From positions 1-64,000 of the forward strand of contig NZ_JAJOHV010000022.1 in NCBI RefSeq assembly GCF_021129175.1: a DNA stretch of 64,000 nucleotides, in the 5' to 3' direction. This stretch comes from Chromobacterium piscinae (GTDB lineage: Bacteria; Pseudomonadota; Gammaproteobacteria; Burkholderiales; Chromobacteriaceae). The position numbers and the translations under genes were made by a program. Under the pieces are notes generated by a model. That model had not been told where the DNA came from. It made no database searches and saw nothing but the letters and a program-made list of their open reading frames with translations. Positions within the stretch are counted from its first letter, which is position 1. The number at the start of each line of letters is the position of its first letter. This document shows, one piece after another, positions 8,165-17,636 of the stretch.

Positions 8165-8638
8165 TTATGTTTCGTCGTCCTCCACGCAATTGCTCGGCGC
8201 GTATTTGGATGGAAGGCCAGTATTTGTCGGTAGTTTGCAATCCCATTTGATGCTGCCGCTGGCAGTGCTTGGAGAGAGCGTCAGGGTGTTTTTCCCCGCC
8301 TCTTCATAGACCTTTTCGTTGTAGGCGACAGTGATGACGCCGCTTGCGCCCACGTTGATGCTGGCGACCGCGTTGCCTTGGATCTTATCGCCTGCGGCCA
8401 GCCCCAGTTGTTGGTGGATGGTTTTGCCGCTTGCCTCCTCGGCGTGTTTACCATTCACCGCGTAATAAGTCACCACCGCGGTTTTAGCGCCGCTGGCCAA
8501 TTGCAGGCCTTCGGTGACATGGGTTCGTCTGGTGTAGTCCTGATAAGCTGGAATCGCCAATGTCGCAAGAATGCCGACAATAGCCACGACGACCATCAGT
8601 TCTATCAGGGTAAAGCCCTGTTGCGAGGCGTGTTTCAC
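8165..8638 (-). CDS. Type IV major pilin-like protein (PilA/PilE family)
   Basis: 157 residues, starting at a GTG (8638) preceded by AAAGGA. The short basic leader ends KHASQQG, followed by the prepilin site and the hydrophobic helix [21 protein letters not shown] with Glu5, so PilD would cleave after Gly and methylate Phe. The body has the expected beta-rich sequence and a C-terminal disulfide pair in CKLP...SNC. This is the size and layout of a group IVa pilin. No other pil genes are nearby, so it is an orphan locus; it might be the main pilin or a minor/alternative one. The longer upstream frame is rejected because it lacks a ribosome site and would bury the leader. Confidence 0.88.
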   Translation of the reverse strand: MKHASQQGFTLIELMVVVAIVGILATLAIPAYQDYTRRTHVTEGLQLASGAKTAVVTYYAVNGKHAEEASGKTIHQQLGLAAGDKIQGNAVASINVGASGVITVAYNEKVYEEAGKNTLTLSPSTASGSIKWDCKLPTNTGLPSKYAPSNCVEDDET

Positions 8639-8836
8639 GGAAAGTCCTTTCTGTTTTGGCGAAGGTGCGCGGTCGGTTTCGGCTGCATGCCGCGTCGCGG
8701 GAAAGGCTATCAATTTGACCTTGACATGCTCAAGGCATAATTGGTCTTTTGTTGCCATTTGTCATGTTTTGCCCGGCGTTGTCGCCGGCGCGGCGCCTGC
8801 TCTACAATCGGCGGCTGATTCGAAGCCGGAACCGCC

Positions 8837-9511
8837 ATGTACACCCTGATTCATCAAGATCCCCGTTTCTATCTCGTCGACAAGCATCCCGGCGTCGGTT
8901 TCCACCGCGAAGACAACCAGCCCGGGCTGATGGACGCCCTGCGCGAGGGGCTGGGCGACGCGGTCTTGTGGCCGGTGCACCGGCTGGATCGCATCACGTC
9001 CGGATTGATTCTGGTGGCGCGTTCGGCCAAGGCCGCGCGCGCGCTGGGCGACGCATTGGCCGGGCGGGAGATGGAGAAGTATTACCTGGCTTTATCGGAC
9101 CGCAAGCCGCTGAAAAAGCAGGGCAGGGTAGCGGGCGACATGGTCAAGGGACGCGGCGGCGCTTGGCGCTTGGCGGAGGGCAGGGAGAATCCGGCCATCA
9201 CGCAGTTTTTCAGTTTTTCGCTGGAGCCGGGGCTGAGGCTGTTCCTGCTGCGGCCGCGCACCGGGAAGACCCATCAGCTGCGGGTGGCGATGAAGTCGCA
9301 GGGTGCGCCGATATTGGGCGATGCGCTATATGGCGGCAGCGCGGCCGACCGCGGCTACCTGCATGCCTACGCGCTGCGTTTCGAGCTGGATGGCGAACGC
9401 TTTGCCTTCATCTGTCCGCCAGAGGCGGGAGAGAAATTCGCCGGGGAGTCTTGCCGAGCCAAGTTGGCTGAATTGGGCGAGCCCTGGGGCCAATCCTGGC
9501 CTGGGGCCTGA
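8837..9511 (+). CDS. RluA-family pseudouridine synthase (TIGR01621-like)
   Basis: 224 residues with the catalytic motif HRLDRITSG (Asp51) and RPRTGKTHQLRV near residue 140, the two hallmarks of RluA-type synthases. It lacks an N-terminal S4 domain, as in the short TIGR01621 subfamily. The RNA target of this subgroup is not known to me; RluA members modify 23S rRNA or tRNA uridines. A plausible promoter, TTGTCG-18 bp-TACAAT, lies at 8779-8808. It converges on the chbG-like gene across a long hairpin. Confidence 0.88.
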   Translation: MYTLIHQDPRFYLVDKHPGVGFHREDNQPGLMDALREGLGDAVLWPVHRLDRITSGLILVARSAKAARALGDALAGREMEKYYLALSDRKPLKKQGRVAGDMVKGRGGAWRLAEGRENPAITQFFSFSLEPGLRLFLLRPRTGKTHQLRVAMKSQGAPILGDALYGGSAADRGYLHAYALRFELDGERFAFICPPEAGEKFAGESCRAKLAELGEPWGQSWPGA

Positions 9512-9514
9512 GAG

Positions 9515-9556
9515 CCTGTTCAAAGTTTCGCGAGCAAGGGCGAGACTTTGAACAGG
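9515..9556. repeat. Long hairpin with 17-bp arms between convergent genes
   Basis: Arms 9515-9531 and 9540-9556 are complementary apart from one G-U pair, around an 8-base loop. No T-tract follows on either strand. It could terminate both converging genes or be a dispersed palindromic unit. Confidence 0.7.
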
Positions 9557-9575
9557 TTCCGAGCGTTCAGGCCTT

Positions 9576-10388
9576 TTACGCGGTGGCGACGGGGTCGGGC
9601 TGGAAGCGGGCGATGCAGACTCGGCGTTTGAGGCACTGTTGGGCGAAGGCGTCGCCGGCCAGGTAGTCGAATTCGCGGCTGCGGCTGGCGGCGATGGGAT
9701 CGGAGGCGTCTGCGGCGGGCAGGCCGGGATGGCACATGATCAGCGCCCGGTCCGGGATCTTGGCCAGCCAAGCCTGCATCAGGCCAGGAAAATCGGCCTG
9801 GGGGTTCAGCGAATACATGCCGCCGAACCAGGGCGAGGTGGCGAAGCCGCGCTCGCGCGCCTGATCGTCGAAATTGGTGCACACGCTGCGCAGCACCAGC
9901 GCCTTCAGCCGATTGTCGCCGGGATGGCCAAGGCGGTCAGGAGAACGCAGGTAGGGCAGCGGATCCTGCTGCCAGCGCCGAAGAATGGCGTCGAACAGCG
10001 CGTCGCGTATCACCGGCAGCGCGTGAACGTGCTGGTGGCCGTCGACGAAGTCCGGCAGCCGGCCGAAGTGGTCGGCGAAGCGATCGATCTGCGTCAGAGC
10101 CTCATCGCGCAGCGTTGCCAGCGACAGCTGGCGCAACTGGCTCTTCATCAGCCAGTGCGACAGCGGCTTGACCGGCGCGTCGAACGGGTGGGTGAGGTTG
10201 AAATGCAGGCCGACGTCGACCCGTTCCGCCCGCGCCTTCAGTTCGCCGGCCAGTTCCGGCCAGTGCGGGGACTGGCTGAATGCGCTGGTGGCGGACAGGC
10301 GGCCGGCATCGATCAGTTGCAGGATGCCGGCGCTGATGCTGCCGGACTGGGCGAAGTCATCGGCGCAGAGTGTTAATCGTTTCGTCAT
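9576..10388 (-). CDS. ChbG/HpnK (YdjC-like) carbohydrate deacetylase
   Basis: 270 residues. The family metal ligands are visible: LCADDFAQS near the start (Asp pair), GLHFNLTHP (His), and VDGHQHVHALP (His-x-His). YdjC-like enzymes remove acetyl groups from N-acetylated sugars; ChbG acts on chitooligosaccharides and HpnK belongs to hopanoid loci. Here it lies 54 bases downstream of a GtrA/GT2/ArnT-like set on the same strand, so it probably deacetylates a lipid-linked N-acetyl sugar made by that set. The ATG at 10388 fits the family N-terminus better than the upstream ATG. Confidence 0.88.
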   Translation of the reverse strand: MTKRLTLCADDFAQSGSISAGILQLIDAGRLSATSAFSQSPHWPELAGELKARAERVDVGLHFNLTHPFDAPVKPLSHWLMKSQLRQLSLATLRDEALTQIDRFADHFGRLPDFVDGHQHVHALPVIRDALFDAILRRWQQDPLPYLRSPDRLGHPGDNRLKALVLRSVCTNFDDQARERGFATSPWFGGMYSLNPQADFPGLMQAWLAKIPDRALIMCHPGLPAADASDPIAASRSREFDYLAGDAFAQQCLKRRVCIARFQPDPVATA

Positions 10389-10442
10389 GCGCGGTAGGAC
10401 TGTCGGTGATTCCAAAAGTTTTCCGTCGTCATCGCGACTGCG

Positions 10443-10832
10443 TTAATTTGTTTGCGGAGCGGAGGCGAACGCCCACAGCTTGCCCAGCAGGAAGGTGAGC
10501 GCCGCCACCGCGAACAGCACGATGGCCAGCGAGACCCGGTAGTCCAGCGGAGTGAGGCGCAGCAGCGCGAAATACATGGCCTCGTTGACGCAGAAGCTCA
10601 GGCAGGACACGCCGAAAAAGCGCGGCAGCGCCTGGCGGTGCGGCACGTGGCCGGCTTCGAAGGTGAAGCGGCGGTGGCCCCAGTAGCTGAGCTGAAAGGC
10701 GCCGAGGAAACCCAGTACGTTGGCGACGAGCGGCGGCACGCCCATCGGCACCAGAACCAGGGTCACCAGCGCGAAGTGCAGCAGCATCGCCGACACGCCG
10801 ACGACGCCGAACCAGAACAGCTGCTTCTTCAT
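10443..10832 (-). CDS. GtrA-like four-helix membrane protein (putative lipid-linked sugar flippase)
   Basis: 129 residues, four hydrophobic helices, with the family features FGVVGVSAMLLHFALV at the start and LGFLGAFQLSYWGHRRFTF in the middle (the N-[FY]-x-W-x-[KR]-x-x-x-F-like block). GtrA proteins are proposed to move undecaprenyl-phosphate-linked sugar across the inner membrane. Its start overlaps the GT2 stop by four bases, so both are co-translated. Together with GT2 and the ArnT-like transferase this makes a complete load-flip-transfer set. Confidence 0.87.
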   Translation of the reverse strand: MKKQLFWFGVVGVSAMLLHFALVTLVLVPMGVPPLVANVLGFLGAFQLSYWGHRRFTFEAGHVPHRQALPRFFGVSCLSFCVNEAMYFALLRLTPLDYRVSLAIVLFAVAALTFLLGKLWAFASAPQTN

Positions 10833-11854
10833 GCGTCCCGCCCGTCCTTGCGCTTGGAGATGCGGCTGATCAAATAGGTGGGCCGGCCCTTGACCTCGTT
10901 GAAGATGCGGCCGACGTATTCGCCGAGTATGCCTATCGACAGCAGCTGCACGCCGCCGAGGAAGGTGACGGCGACGGCCAGCGTCGGCCAGCCGCTGACC
11001 GGGTTGCCGAACAGCAGCGTGTGCACCAGCTCCCAGATCGCGTAGCCGATCGACAGCATCGAGATCACGCAGCCGACCAGCGTCCAGATTCGCAGCGGCA
11101 TGTTGGAGAAGGCGGTGAGGCCGGTCAGGCCCAGATTGAACAGGCTGCGGAAATTGAAGCTGCTTTTGCCGGCGCGGCGTTCTTGCGTCTGCGTCTCCAT
11201 CGCCAGCTGGGTGAAGCCCACCCAGTTGTACAGGCCTTTCATGAAGCGGTTGCGCTCCGGCATCCGCCGCAGCGCTTCCAGAATGCTCTTGTCCAGCACG
11301 CGGAAATCCTGGGTGTTTTCTGGGATCTTCAACGGCGCGCCGCTGTTCAGCAGCGCGTAGAACACGCGGGTGAACGCGCGCTTGGCCAGGGTCTCGCCGT
11401 CGCGGTTGGCGCGCACGCTGTAGACCATGTCATAGCCCTCGCGCCATTTGGCGAGGAACACCGGCACCATTTCCGGCGGATGCTGGAAGTCGCCGTCTAT
11501 CAGCACGGCGACGTCGCCGCCGATATTGTCGATGCCGGCGGTCAGCGCGATTTCCTTGCCGAAGTTGCGCGACAGCTGGATCACCGTCACCGGCAGGCGC
11601 TTGGCGGCTTCCAGCGCCTTGGGCACGGTGTCGTCGCGGCTGCCGTCGTCCACCACCACCAGCTCGTGGCGATAGCCGTGCTCGGACAGCAGCCGGTGTA
11701 GGGTTTCCAGCATCGGCGCGATGTTTTCCGACTCGTTGTAGGCCGGAATCAGGCAGCTGACCAGCGGGTCGGCCGGGCGCTCGGCGGCGTGCAGCTCCAG
11801 CAGATAGGGAGGAACGAAATTGCGTGCGTCGGTCATGGCGGTTTGCGCTTTCAC
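10829..11854 (-). CDS. Family 2 glycosyltransferase, GtrB/dolichol-phosphate-mannosyltransferase type
   Basis: 341 residues. The GT-A domain carries VVVDDGSRDDT, the LSRNFGKEIALTAG block and the DGDFQHPPE metal-binding motif, then two C-terminal transmembrane helices around residues 235-315. This is the layout of GtrB, PglS-like and ArnC-type enzymes that load a sugar onto undecaprenyl phosphate at the cytoplasmic face. The start given is a GTG inside the overlap with the upstream gene; an ATG at 11836 is the alternative and neither has a clear ribosome site. It is the second gene of the four-gene cluster. Confidence 0.9.
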   Translation of the reverse strand: MKAQTAMTDARNFVPPYLLELHAAERPADPLVSCLIPAYNESENIAPMLETLHRLLSEHGYRHELVVVDDGSRDDTVPKALEAAKRLPVTVIQLSRNFGKEIALTAGIDNIGGDVAVLIDGDFQHPPEMVPVFLAKWREGYDMVYSVRANRDGETLAKRAFTRVFYALLNSGAPLKIPENTQDFRVLDKSILEALRRMPERNRFMKGLYNWVGFTQLAMETQTQERRAGKSSFNFRSLFNLGLTGLTAFSNMPLRIWTLVGCVISMLSIGYAIWELVHTLLFGNPVSGWPTLAVAVTFLGGVQLLSIGILGEYVGRIFNEVKGRPTYLISRISKRKDGRDA

Positions 11855-13320
11855 TGGGCCGCGGCCGGTTTCAGCAGCAGCATTCTGTCCTTCATCACCG
11901 GGAACTCCCCGGCCTTGGCGTAGCCCGCGGCGATGGCCGGCGGCAGGCTGGCGAGGTCGCGCTGCTCGGTGACGATCCAGCTGCCCGGATGCGCGGCAAG
12001 CTGCGGCGCCAGCGCATGGGCGTCGGCGGTGGTGCGTACCTTGCCCTGGCTGTAGAACTCGGCGGAGAACTCGCGGCGGCTATCCCAGTAGAATAGCCGG
12101 GCCTGTTGCGCCGGCTGCTGCGCGCGCCAGGCGGAGATCACCGGCTTCTGGGTGCGGAAGTAGCGGGCGCCGTCATGCCATTGCAGGCCGATGGCGGCCA
12201 GCACCAGCGCGCCGGAGGACAGCGCCAGCCACGGCAGCGCGCGGCCGGAGCGCTCATGGCGGCCGCGATGCCACAGCTCGGCCATCAGCAGCGCCGCGCC
12301 GGGCAGCATCGGCAGCGAGTACGGGAAGATGATGTTGCCGGACATTGTGAAGAACAGCAGCGTCATCACGGTCCACAGCGAAACGTACAGCAGCCAGCCG
12401 TCGCTTTCGCCGGCGCGGACGATGGCCGGCAGCCGGCGCGCGCGGCAGGCCAGCCAGGCCAGCATGGCGATGGACCACGGAAACAGCGCGCCCAGCGCGT
12501 ACGGCCAGATCATGCCGCGCGGGGTGGCGTGGGCGAAGCCGTACTTGTCGCCCTTCCAGCCGGAATCGAGGAAGCGGCTGACGTGCTCGCCCATGATGAA
12601 GTAGTTGAGGAAGCCCGGCGTGCGGATTTCCGCCCAGGCGTACCAGGGCAGGGCGATGGCGGCGGCCAAGAGCGTGCCGGAGATCCACGGCAACTGGCGC
12701 CACAGCGCCTTCCATTGATTGCGGATCAGTACCCAGAAGAAGATCGGCATGCCCACCAGCACCACGGCCAGCGGACCCTTGGCCAACAGGCCCAGGCCCA
12801 GGCCGGCGAAGAAGGCGTAGCGCCAGATCCGGCCGCCGCCGTTCATCGCGTGCCAGAAGGCCACCTGGCTCAGCGTCACGCAGAACATCAGCGACGGGTC
12901 GGTCATCACGGTGCCGGCCGCGCCGTAGAACAGCAGGCCGCCGGCCAGCATCAGCGCGGCGGCCATCGCCGCGTCGCGTCCGGCGCGGCGGCGCATCAGA
13001 TCGGCCGTCAGCCACAGCGCGCCCAGCGCCAGCAGCAGAGCCGGCAGGCGGGCGGCGAATTCATTGACGCCGAACAGGCCCATGCTGGCCGCGGACAGCC
13101 AAGTGGACAGCGGCGGCTTGGCCCAGAACGGCACGCCGTAGTCGTGCAGCGGCGTCACCCAGTTGCCGGTTTCCAGCATCTTGCGGGCGATCTCGGCGTA
13201 GCGCGCCTCGGTGGTGTCGGTGAGCGGGATCGCCCACATCGCCAGCAGGCGGATGGCCAGCAGCGCCAGCAAGGCGTAGCCGGCCGCCTTCCGCCAGGAA
13301 GAAGTTGCAGCGGTATTCAT
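11851..13320 (-). CDS. ArnT/PMT-like GT-C glycosyltransferase, integral membrane
   Basis: 489 residues with about 12 hydrophobic segments and the first-loop signature LTDTTEARYAEIARKM, followed by PFWAKPPLSTW, as in ArnT (lipid A aminoarabinose transferase) and GT39/GT83 enzymes. These use undecaprenyl-phosphate-linked sugars in the periplasm. It heads the cluster with GT2, GtrA and the deacetylase. The acceptor could be lipid A, another envelope glycolipid or a protein; no arnB, arnA or arnD is present, so classical aminoarabinose synthesis is not encoded here. The start at 13320 matches the cytoplasmic N-terminus; the upstream frame extension looks non-coding. Confidence 0.87.
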   Translation of the reverse strand: MNTAATSSWRKAAGYALLALLAIRLLAMWAIPLTDTTEARYAEIARKMLETGNWVTPLHDYGVPFWAKPPLSTWLSAASMGLFGVNEFAARLPALLLALGALWLTADLMRRRAGRDAAMAAALMLAGGLLFYGAAGTVMTDPSLMFCVTLSQVAFWHAMNGGGRIWRYAFFAGLGLGLLAKGPLAVVLVGMPIFFWVLIRNQWKALWRQLPWISGTLLAAAIALPWYAWAEIRTPGFLNYFIMGEHVSRFLDSGWKGDKYGFAHATPRGMIWPYALGALFPWSIAMLAWLACRARRLPAIVRAGESDGWLLYVSLWTVMTLLFFTMSGNIIFPYSLPMLPGAALLMAELWHRGRHERSGRALPWLALSSGALVLAAIGLQWHDGARYFRTQKPVISAWRAQQPAQQARLFYWDSRREFSAEFYSQGKVRTTADAHALAPQLAAHPGSWIVTEQRDLASLPPAIAAGYAKAGEFPVMKDRMLLLKPAAAQ

Positions 13321-13401
13321 CCGTAAATTTGTTTTCAAAACGGGGTAGAGGATCGGCGCAAGGCTATCACAGACCGGGATCGGCGTCTGCCGTCCCGCCA
13401 G

Positions 13402-13427
13402 CGAAAACGCCGCCCGGAGGCGGCGTT
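13402..13427 (-). terminator. Terminator downstream of the POT transporter gene
   Basis: Arms AACGCCGCC / GGCGGCGTT (13406-13414 and 13419-13427) with loop CGGA; on the minus strand the stem is followed by TTTTCGC. Confidence 0.75.
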
Positions 13428-13451
13428 GGCTTGGATGCGGCAAGCGGCGGA

Positions 13452-14825
<1,374 letters not shown>

Positions 14826-15194
14826 AAGGGTTTCCTTCGAGTGACTTGAGATATCACCAGCAACGAGCGGTGTTTTTGTTTTTTATGCATGCCTTGGATT
14901 TTGTAGGCAGCGCAAGATCATATCGATTAAATGTTGAGATGTGAAAATTTTTTTTAAGCCAGATCAATTACATTGTAATAAATGGAGCAAATACTTTTCT
15001 TTGGTGATGATTTTTTGCTAGTTAATACTCTAGGCGTGATGAGTTTATTGCATAGTGGTTATTGTTGACTGTATACAAATCAACATTGAAATAGTTTTTC
15101 CTAATCCTAAATTGTTGCGCAGTCTGACAATCCTGCCCTATCTTGAAGGTACGCCCGCGTCCGGGCGATCATGCAACTGCCTCAAGGTGTGGCG
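14826..15194. promoter_or_regulatory. AT-rich divergent control region, POT transporter / tna
   Basis: 369 bp without a gene. From about 14870 to 15120 it is strongly AT-rich compared with its surroundings. A TTGACT at 15065-15070 is a possible -35 for tna but the matching -10 is poor. A TGTGA half-site at 14940-14944 could be half of a CRP site; the other half is not convincing. I cannot name a confident promoter. Confidence 0.4.
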
Positions 15195-15302
15195 ATGAAT
15201 ATCGAACCCCATGCTGGCCAGGCGCTGACTCACCTCAATGGCCTGCGCCCCAATTGGTACACCGTCGACATCATTCTGACGTTCGACTTCCCGCGCGCCT
15301 GA
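15195..15302 (+). CDS. tnaC: TnaC-like tryptophan-sensing leader peptide
   Basis: A 35-codon open frame begins at an ATG preceded by AAGGTG and ends TGA, 104 bases before tryptophanase. The C-terminal part reads NWYTVDIILTFDFPRA. The spacing Trp21, Asp25, Pro33 is exactly that of the essential Trp12, Asp16, Pro24 of E. coli TnaC (W, +4 D, +12 P). In E. coli, free tryptophan stalls the ribosome on TnaC and blocks Rho-dependent termination before tnaA. Here two residues (Arg-Ala) follow the Pro; E. coli ends at the Pro, but Proteus vulgaris TnaC is, as I recall, also extended. The 35-codon length and family motif make a chance match unlikely. Confidence 0.88.
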   Translation: MNIEPHAGQALTHLNGLRPNWYTVDIILTFDFPRA

Positions 15303-15406
15303 CCTCCTCCGGCAATCGTTCCCTATTTGTTTCGACTGCATGATGGCCCGCCGCCGCTTCGCCCGCGCTTGTCCGGGCGGCGCGCGGCCGCGCCGAGGAG
15401 AAGATC
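15303..15406 (+). promoter_or_regulatory. tnaC-tnaA spacer, probable Rho-dependent attenuator
   Basis: The spacer starts pyrimidine-rich (CCTCCTCC after the stop) and continues C-rich, as expected for a rut region exposed when the ribosome leaves tnaC. No intrinsic terminator with a T-tract is seen. The tnaA ribosome site GAGGAGAAG lies at its end. Confidence 0.5.
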
Positions 15407-16792
15407 ATGGCACGACGCATTCCCGAACCTTTCCGCATCAAGATGGTGGAGCCCATCCGGCAAACCACGCCGTCAGACCGTCGCCGGGCGCTGGCCGACG
15501 CTGGCTGGAATCCCTTCCTGTTGAAAGCCGAGGATGTCTACATCGACCTGCTGACCGACAGCGGCACCGGCGCGATGTCCGATCGCCAATGGGCCGGCCT
15601 GATGATGGGCGACGAGGCCTATGCCGGCAGCCGCAATTTCCTGCGCCTGGCCGACACGGTTCGGGAGCTGTTCGGCTACGCGCACACCATCCCCACTCAC
15701 CAGGGGCGCGGCGCGGAGCAGATATTGTTTCCGGAACTGGTGAAGCGTTGCCGGGGCGAGCGACCAGTGTTCCTGTCCAACTACCATTTCGATACCACCA
15801 AGGCCCATGTCGAGCTGGCGGGCGCCCGCGCGGTCAACGTGCTGACGCCGCAGGCGTTGGACACCGGCACGGCATACGATTGGAAGGGAGACTTCGACCT
15901 GGCGCGGCTGGGGCAGATCATCGAGGCCGAGGGCGACAACGTCGCCGCTGTCATCATCACCATCACTTGCAACAGCGCTGGCGGCCAGCCGGTGTCGATG
16001 GACAATATCCGCGCGGCCAGCGAGCTGGCGCGCTCGCGCGGCATTCCGGTGGTGATCGACGCCGCCCGCTTCGCCGAGAACGCCTGGTTCATCCGCGAGC
16101 GCGATCCGGCCTATGCCGGCGCGTCCATACCGACCATCGCGCGCGAAATGTTCGGCCACGGCGACATGTTCACGATGTCGGCCAAGAAGGATGCGCTGGT
16201 CAATATCGGAGGACTGTGCTGCTTCAAGTACGACGAGGCGCTGTTCCGCGAGGTGCAGGTGCGTTGCGTGCCGATGGAGGGCTTCGTCACCTACGGCGGT
16301 TTGGCGGGCCGCGACATGGAGGCGTTGGCGATAGGATTGAGGGAAGGACTGGACGATGCTTTCCTGGACTACCGCATCGGCCAGGTCGCCTACCTGGGCG
16401 AGCGGCTGCGCGAAGGCGGGGTGCCTATCCAGTATCCAACCGGCGGCCATGCCGTTTTCGTCGACGCCGCGCGCCTGCTGCCGCATATTCCGGCCGAGCG
16501 GTTTCCCGCGCACGCGCTGGCCTGCGAGCTGTATCTGGAAGGCGGCGTCCGGGCGGTGGAGATCGGTTCGCTGCTGCTGGGCCGAAATCCGCAGACCGGC
16601 CAGCAGGAACCGTCGCCGTTCGAGCTGATGCGTCTGACGATACCGCGCCGGGTGTACACCAATGATCACATGGACTACATCGCCGAATGTCTGATCGAGG
16701 TGAAACAGCGCGCGGCGGCGGTGAGGGGGCTGGCCTTCGACTACGAGCCGCCGATACTGCGGCACTTCACCGCGCGGCTGAGGCCGGCGTAG
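15407..16792 (+). CDS. tnaA: Tryptophanase (tryptophan indole-lyase)
   Basis: 461 residues; PLP enzyme splitting tryptophan into indole, pyruvate and ammonia. [13 protein letters not shown] and [10 protein letters not shown] are shared with tyrosine phenol-lyase; the PLP lysine is in SAKKD (Lys261). Two positions separate the families: HFDTT (Asp129, as Asp137 in E. coli TnaA, Thr in tyrosine phenol-lyase) and [12 protein letters not shown], which has Ile where tyrosine phenol-lyase has its phenol-binding Arg. Both favour tryptophanase, as does the TnaC-like leader. No tnaB permease follows; the next gene is on the other strand. In a violacein producer this enzyme would compete for tryptophan. 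Confidence 0.93.
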   Translation: MARRIPEPFRIKMVEPIRQTTPSDRRRALADAGWNPFLLKAEDVYIDLLTDSGTGAMSDRQWAGLMMGDEAYAGSRNFLRLADTVRELFGYAHTIPTHQGRGAEQILFPELVKRCRGERPVFLSNYHFDTTKAHVELAGARAVNVLTPQALDTGTAYDWKGDFDLARLGQIIEAEGDNVAAVIITITCNSAGGQPVSMDNIRAASELARSRGIPVVIDAARFAENAWFIRERDPAYAGASIPTIAREMFGHGDMFTMSAKKDALVNIGGLCCFKYDEALFREVQVRCVPMEGFVTYGGLAGRDMEALAIGLREGLDDAFLDYRIGQVAYLGERLREGGVPIQYPTGGHAVFVDAARLLPHIPAERFPAHALACELYLEGGVRAVEIGSLLLGRNPQTGQQEPSPFELMRLTIPRRVYTNDHMDYIAECLIEVKQRAAAVRGLAFDYEPPILRHFTARLRPA

Positions 16793-16801
16793 CGCTTGCG
16801 G

Positions 16802-16828
16802 GCGGGAGGCTGCGATTCCGCCTCCCGC
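16802..16828. terminator. Hairpin between convergent tnaA and GST genes
   Basis: Arms GCGGGAGGC / GCCTCCCGC (16802-16810, 16820-16828) around a 9-base loop. No T-tract, so its role as a terminator is uncertain. Confidence 0.5.
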
Positions 16829-16841
16829 GCGTGGCTGGCGT

Positions 16842-17462
16842 TTACGCCTTGCTTGCCTGCCACTGGGCGGCCTGCTCGGCGGCGCGCAGCAGGGCCGGCC
16901 GGTTTTTCAGTCCATCCCAGTAAGCGACCAGCTCCGGCCAGTCGCGCATATTGCCGAACTCGATGCCATAGCCGATCGTGCGGCCGACATACACGTCGGC
17001 GGCGCTGAAGCGGTCTCCCGCGAGATAGCGGCGGCCGGCGACGGCTTTGGCCAGGGTGTTCAGCGTCGCCTCGTATGAGCCGTAGCCGAACATCCGCTGT
17101 TGCTCCTGGGTGGGCGTGAAGCCCGCGGCCTGATTGGTCCAGGCGTGCTCGACACAGCTGGCGGCGAAAAACAGCCAGCGATAATAATCGCCGCGTTCGG
17201 TGGGCGCCGGTGCGAGCCCTGCCTCGGGAAAGGCGTCGGCCAGATAGGCGCAGATGGCCGCGCCTTCGGTGACGACCTGATCGCCATGGCGGATGGCCGG
17301 CACCTTGCCCATCGGATTGATGGCCAGATACTCCGGCGCCTTCATCGAGGCGCCGTACTCCAGCAGCACCGGGCGGTAAGGCGCGCCCACTTCTTCCAGC
17401 ATCCAGTGCACGATATTGCCCCGCGATTGCGGGTTGGTATAGAAGACAAGCTCTTTCGACAT
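16842..17462 (-). CDS. Glutathione S-transferase family protein
   Basis: 206 residues. The thioredoxin-like N-domain has FYTNPQSRGNIVHWMLEEVG, with Ser/Asn in the catalytic position, INPMGKVPAI with the cis-Pro, and EGAAICAYLAD with the glutathione-binding Glu-Gly/Ser pair. The C-terminal helical domain has FSAADVYVG, the usual N-capping motif. It is a soluble cytosolic enzyme; substrates cannot be predicted. It is not obviously in an operon: the methyltransferase gene upstream is on the same strand but 174 bases away. Confidence 0.88.
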   Translation of the reverse strand: MSKELVFYTNPQSRGNIVHWMLEEVGAPYRPVLLEYGASMKAPEYLAINPMGKVPAIRHGDQVVTEGAAICAYLADAFPEAGLAPAPTERGDYYRWLFFAASCVEHAWTNQAAGFTPTQEQQRMFGYGSYEATLNTLAKAVAGRRYLAGDRFSAADVYVGRTIGYGIEFGNMRDWPELVAYWDGLKNRPALLRAAEQAAQWQASKA

Positions 17463-17636
17463 GATCTTCAGCCTTTCTGTACGGTGGTTGCGGCTAGGAC
17501 GCGGATGGCGGAACGCCAGTTTTCGCCGCCGTCCGGCTATGCATGATGCATGTCTGGCGAATGGCGGGCAAGCGGCTTGTGCGGCTGGGCGGCGATGCGC
17601 CGGGCAGGTCCCGGATCGGGATGCGTGGAGCGAGCG

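Noticed and set aside
14940-14965. A CRP site in the tna upstream region
   Set aside because: Only one half (TGTGA) is present; the second half does not fit TCACA.
15407-16792. Tyrosine phenol-lyase as the identity of the PLP lyase
   Set aside because: The diagnostic Asp129 and the Ile in [10 protein letters not shown] match tryptophanase, not the Thr and Arg of tyrosine phenol-lyase; the TnaC-like leader agrees.
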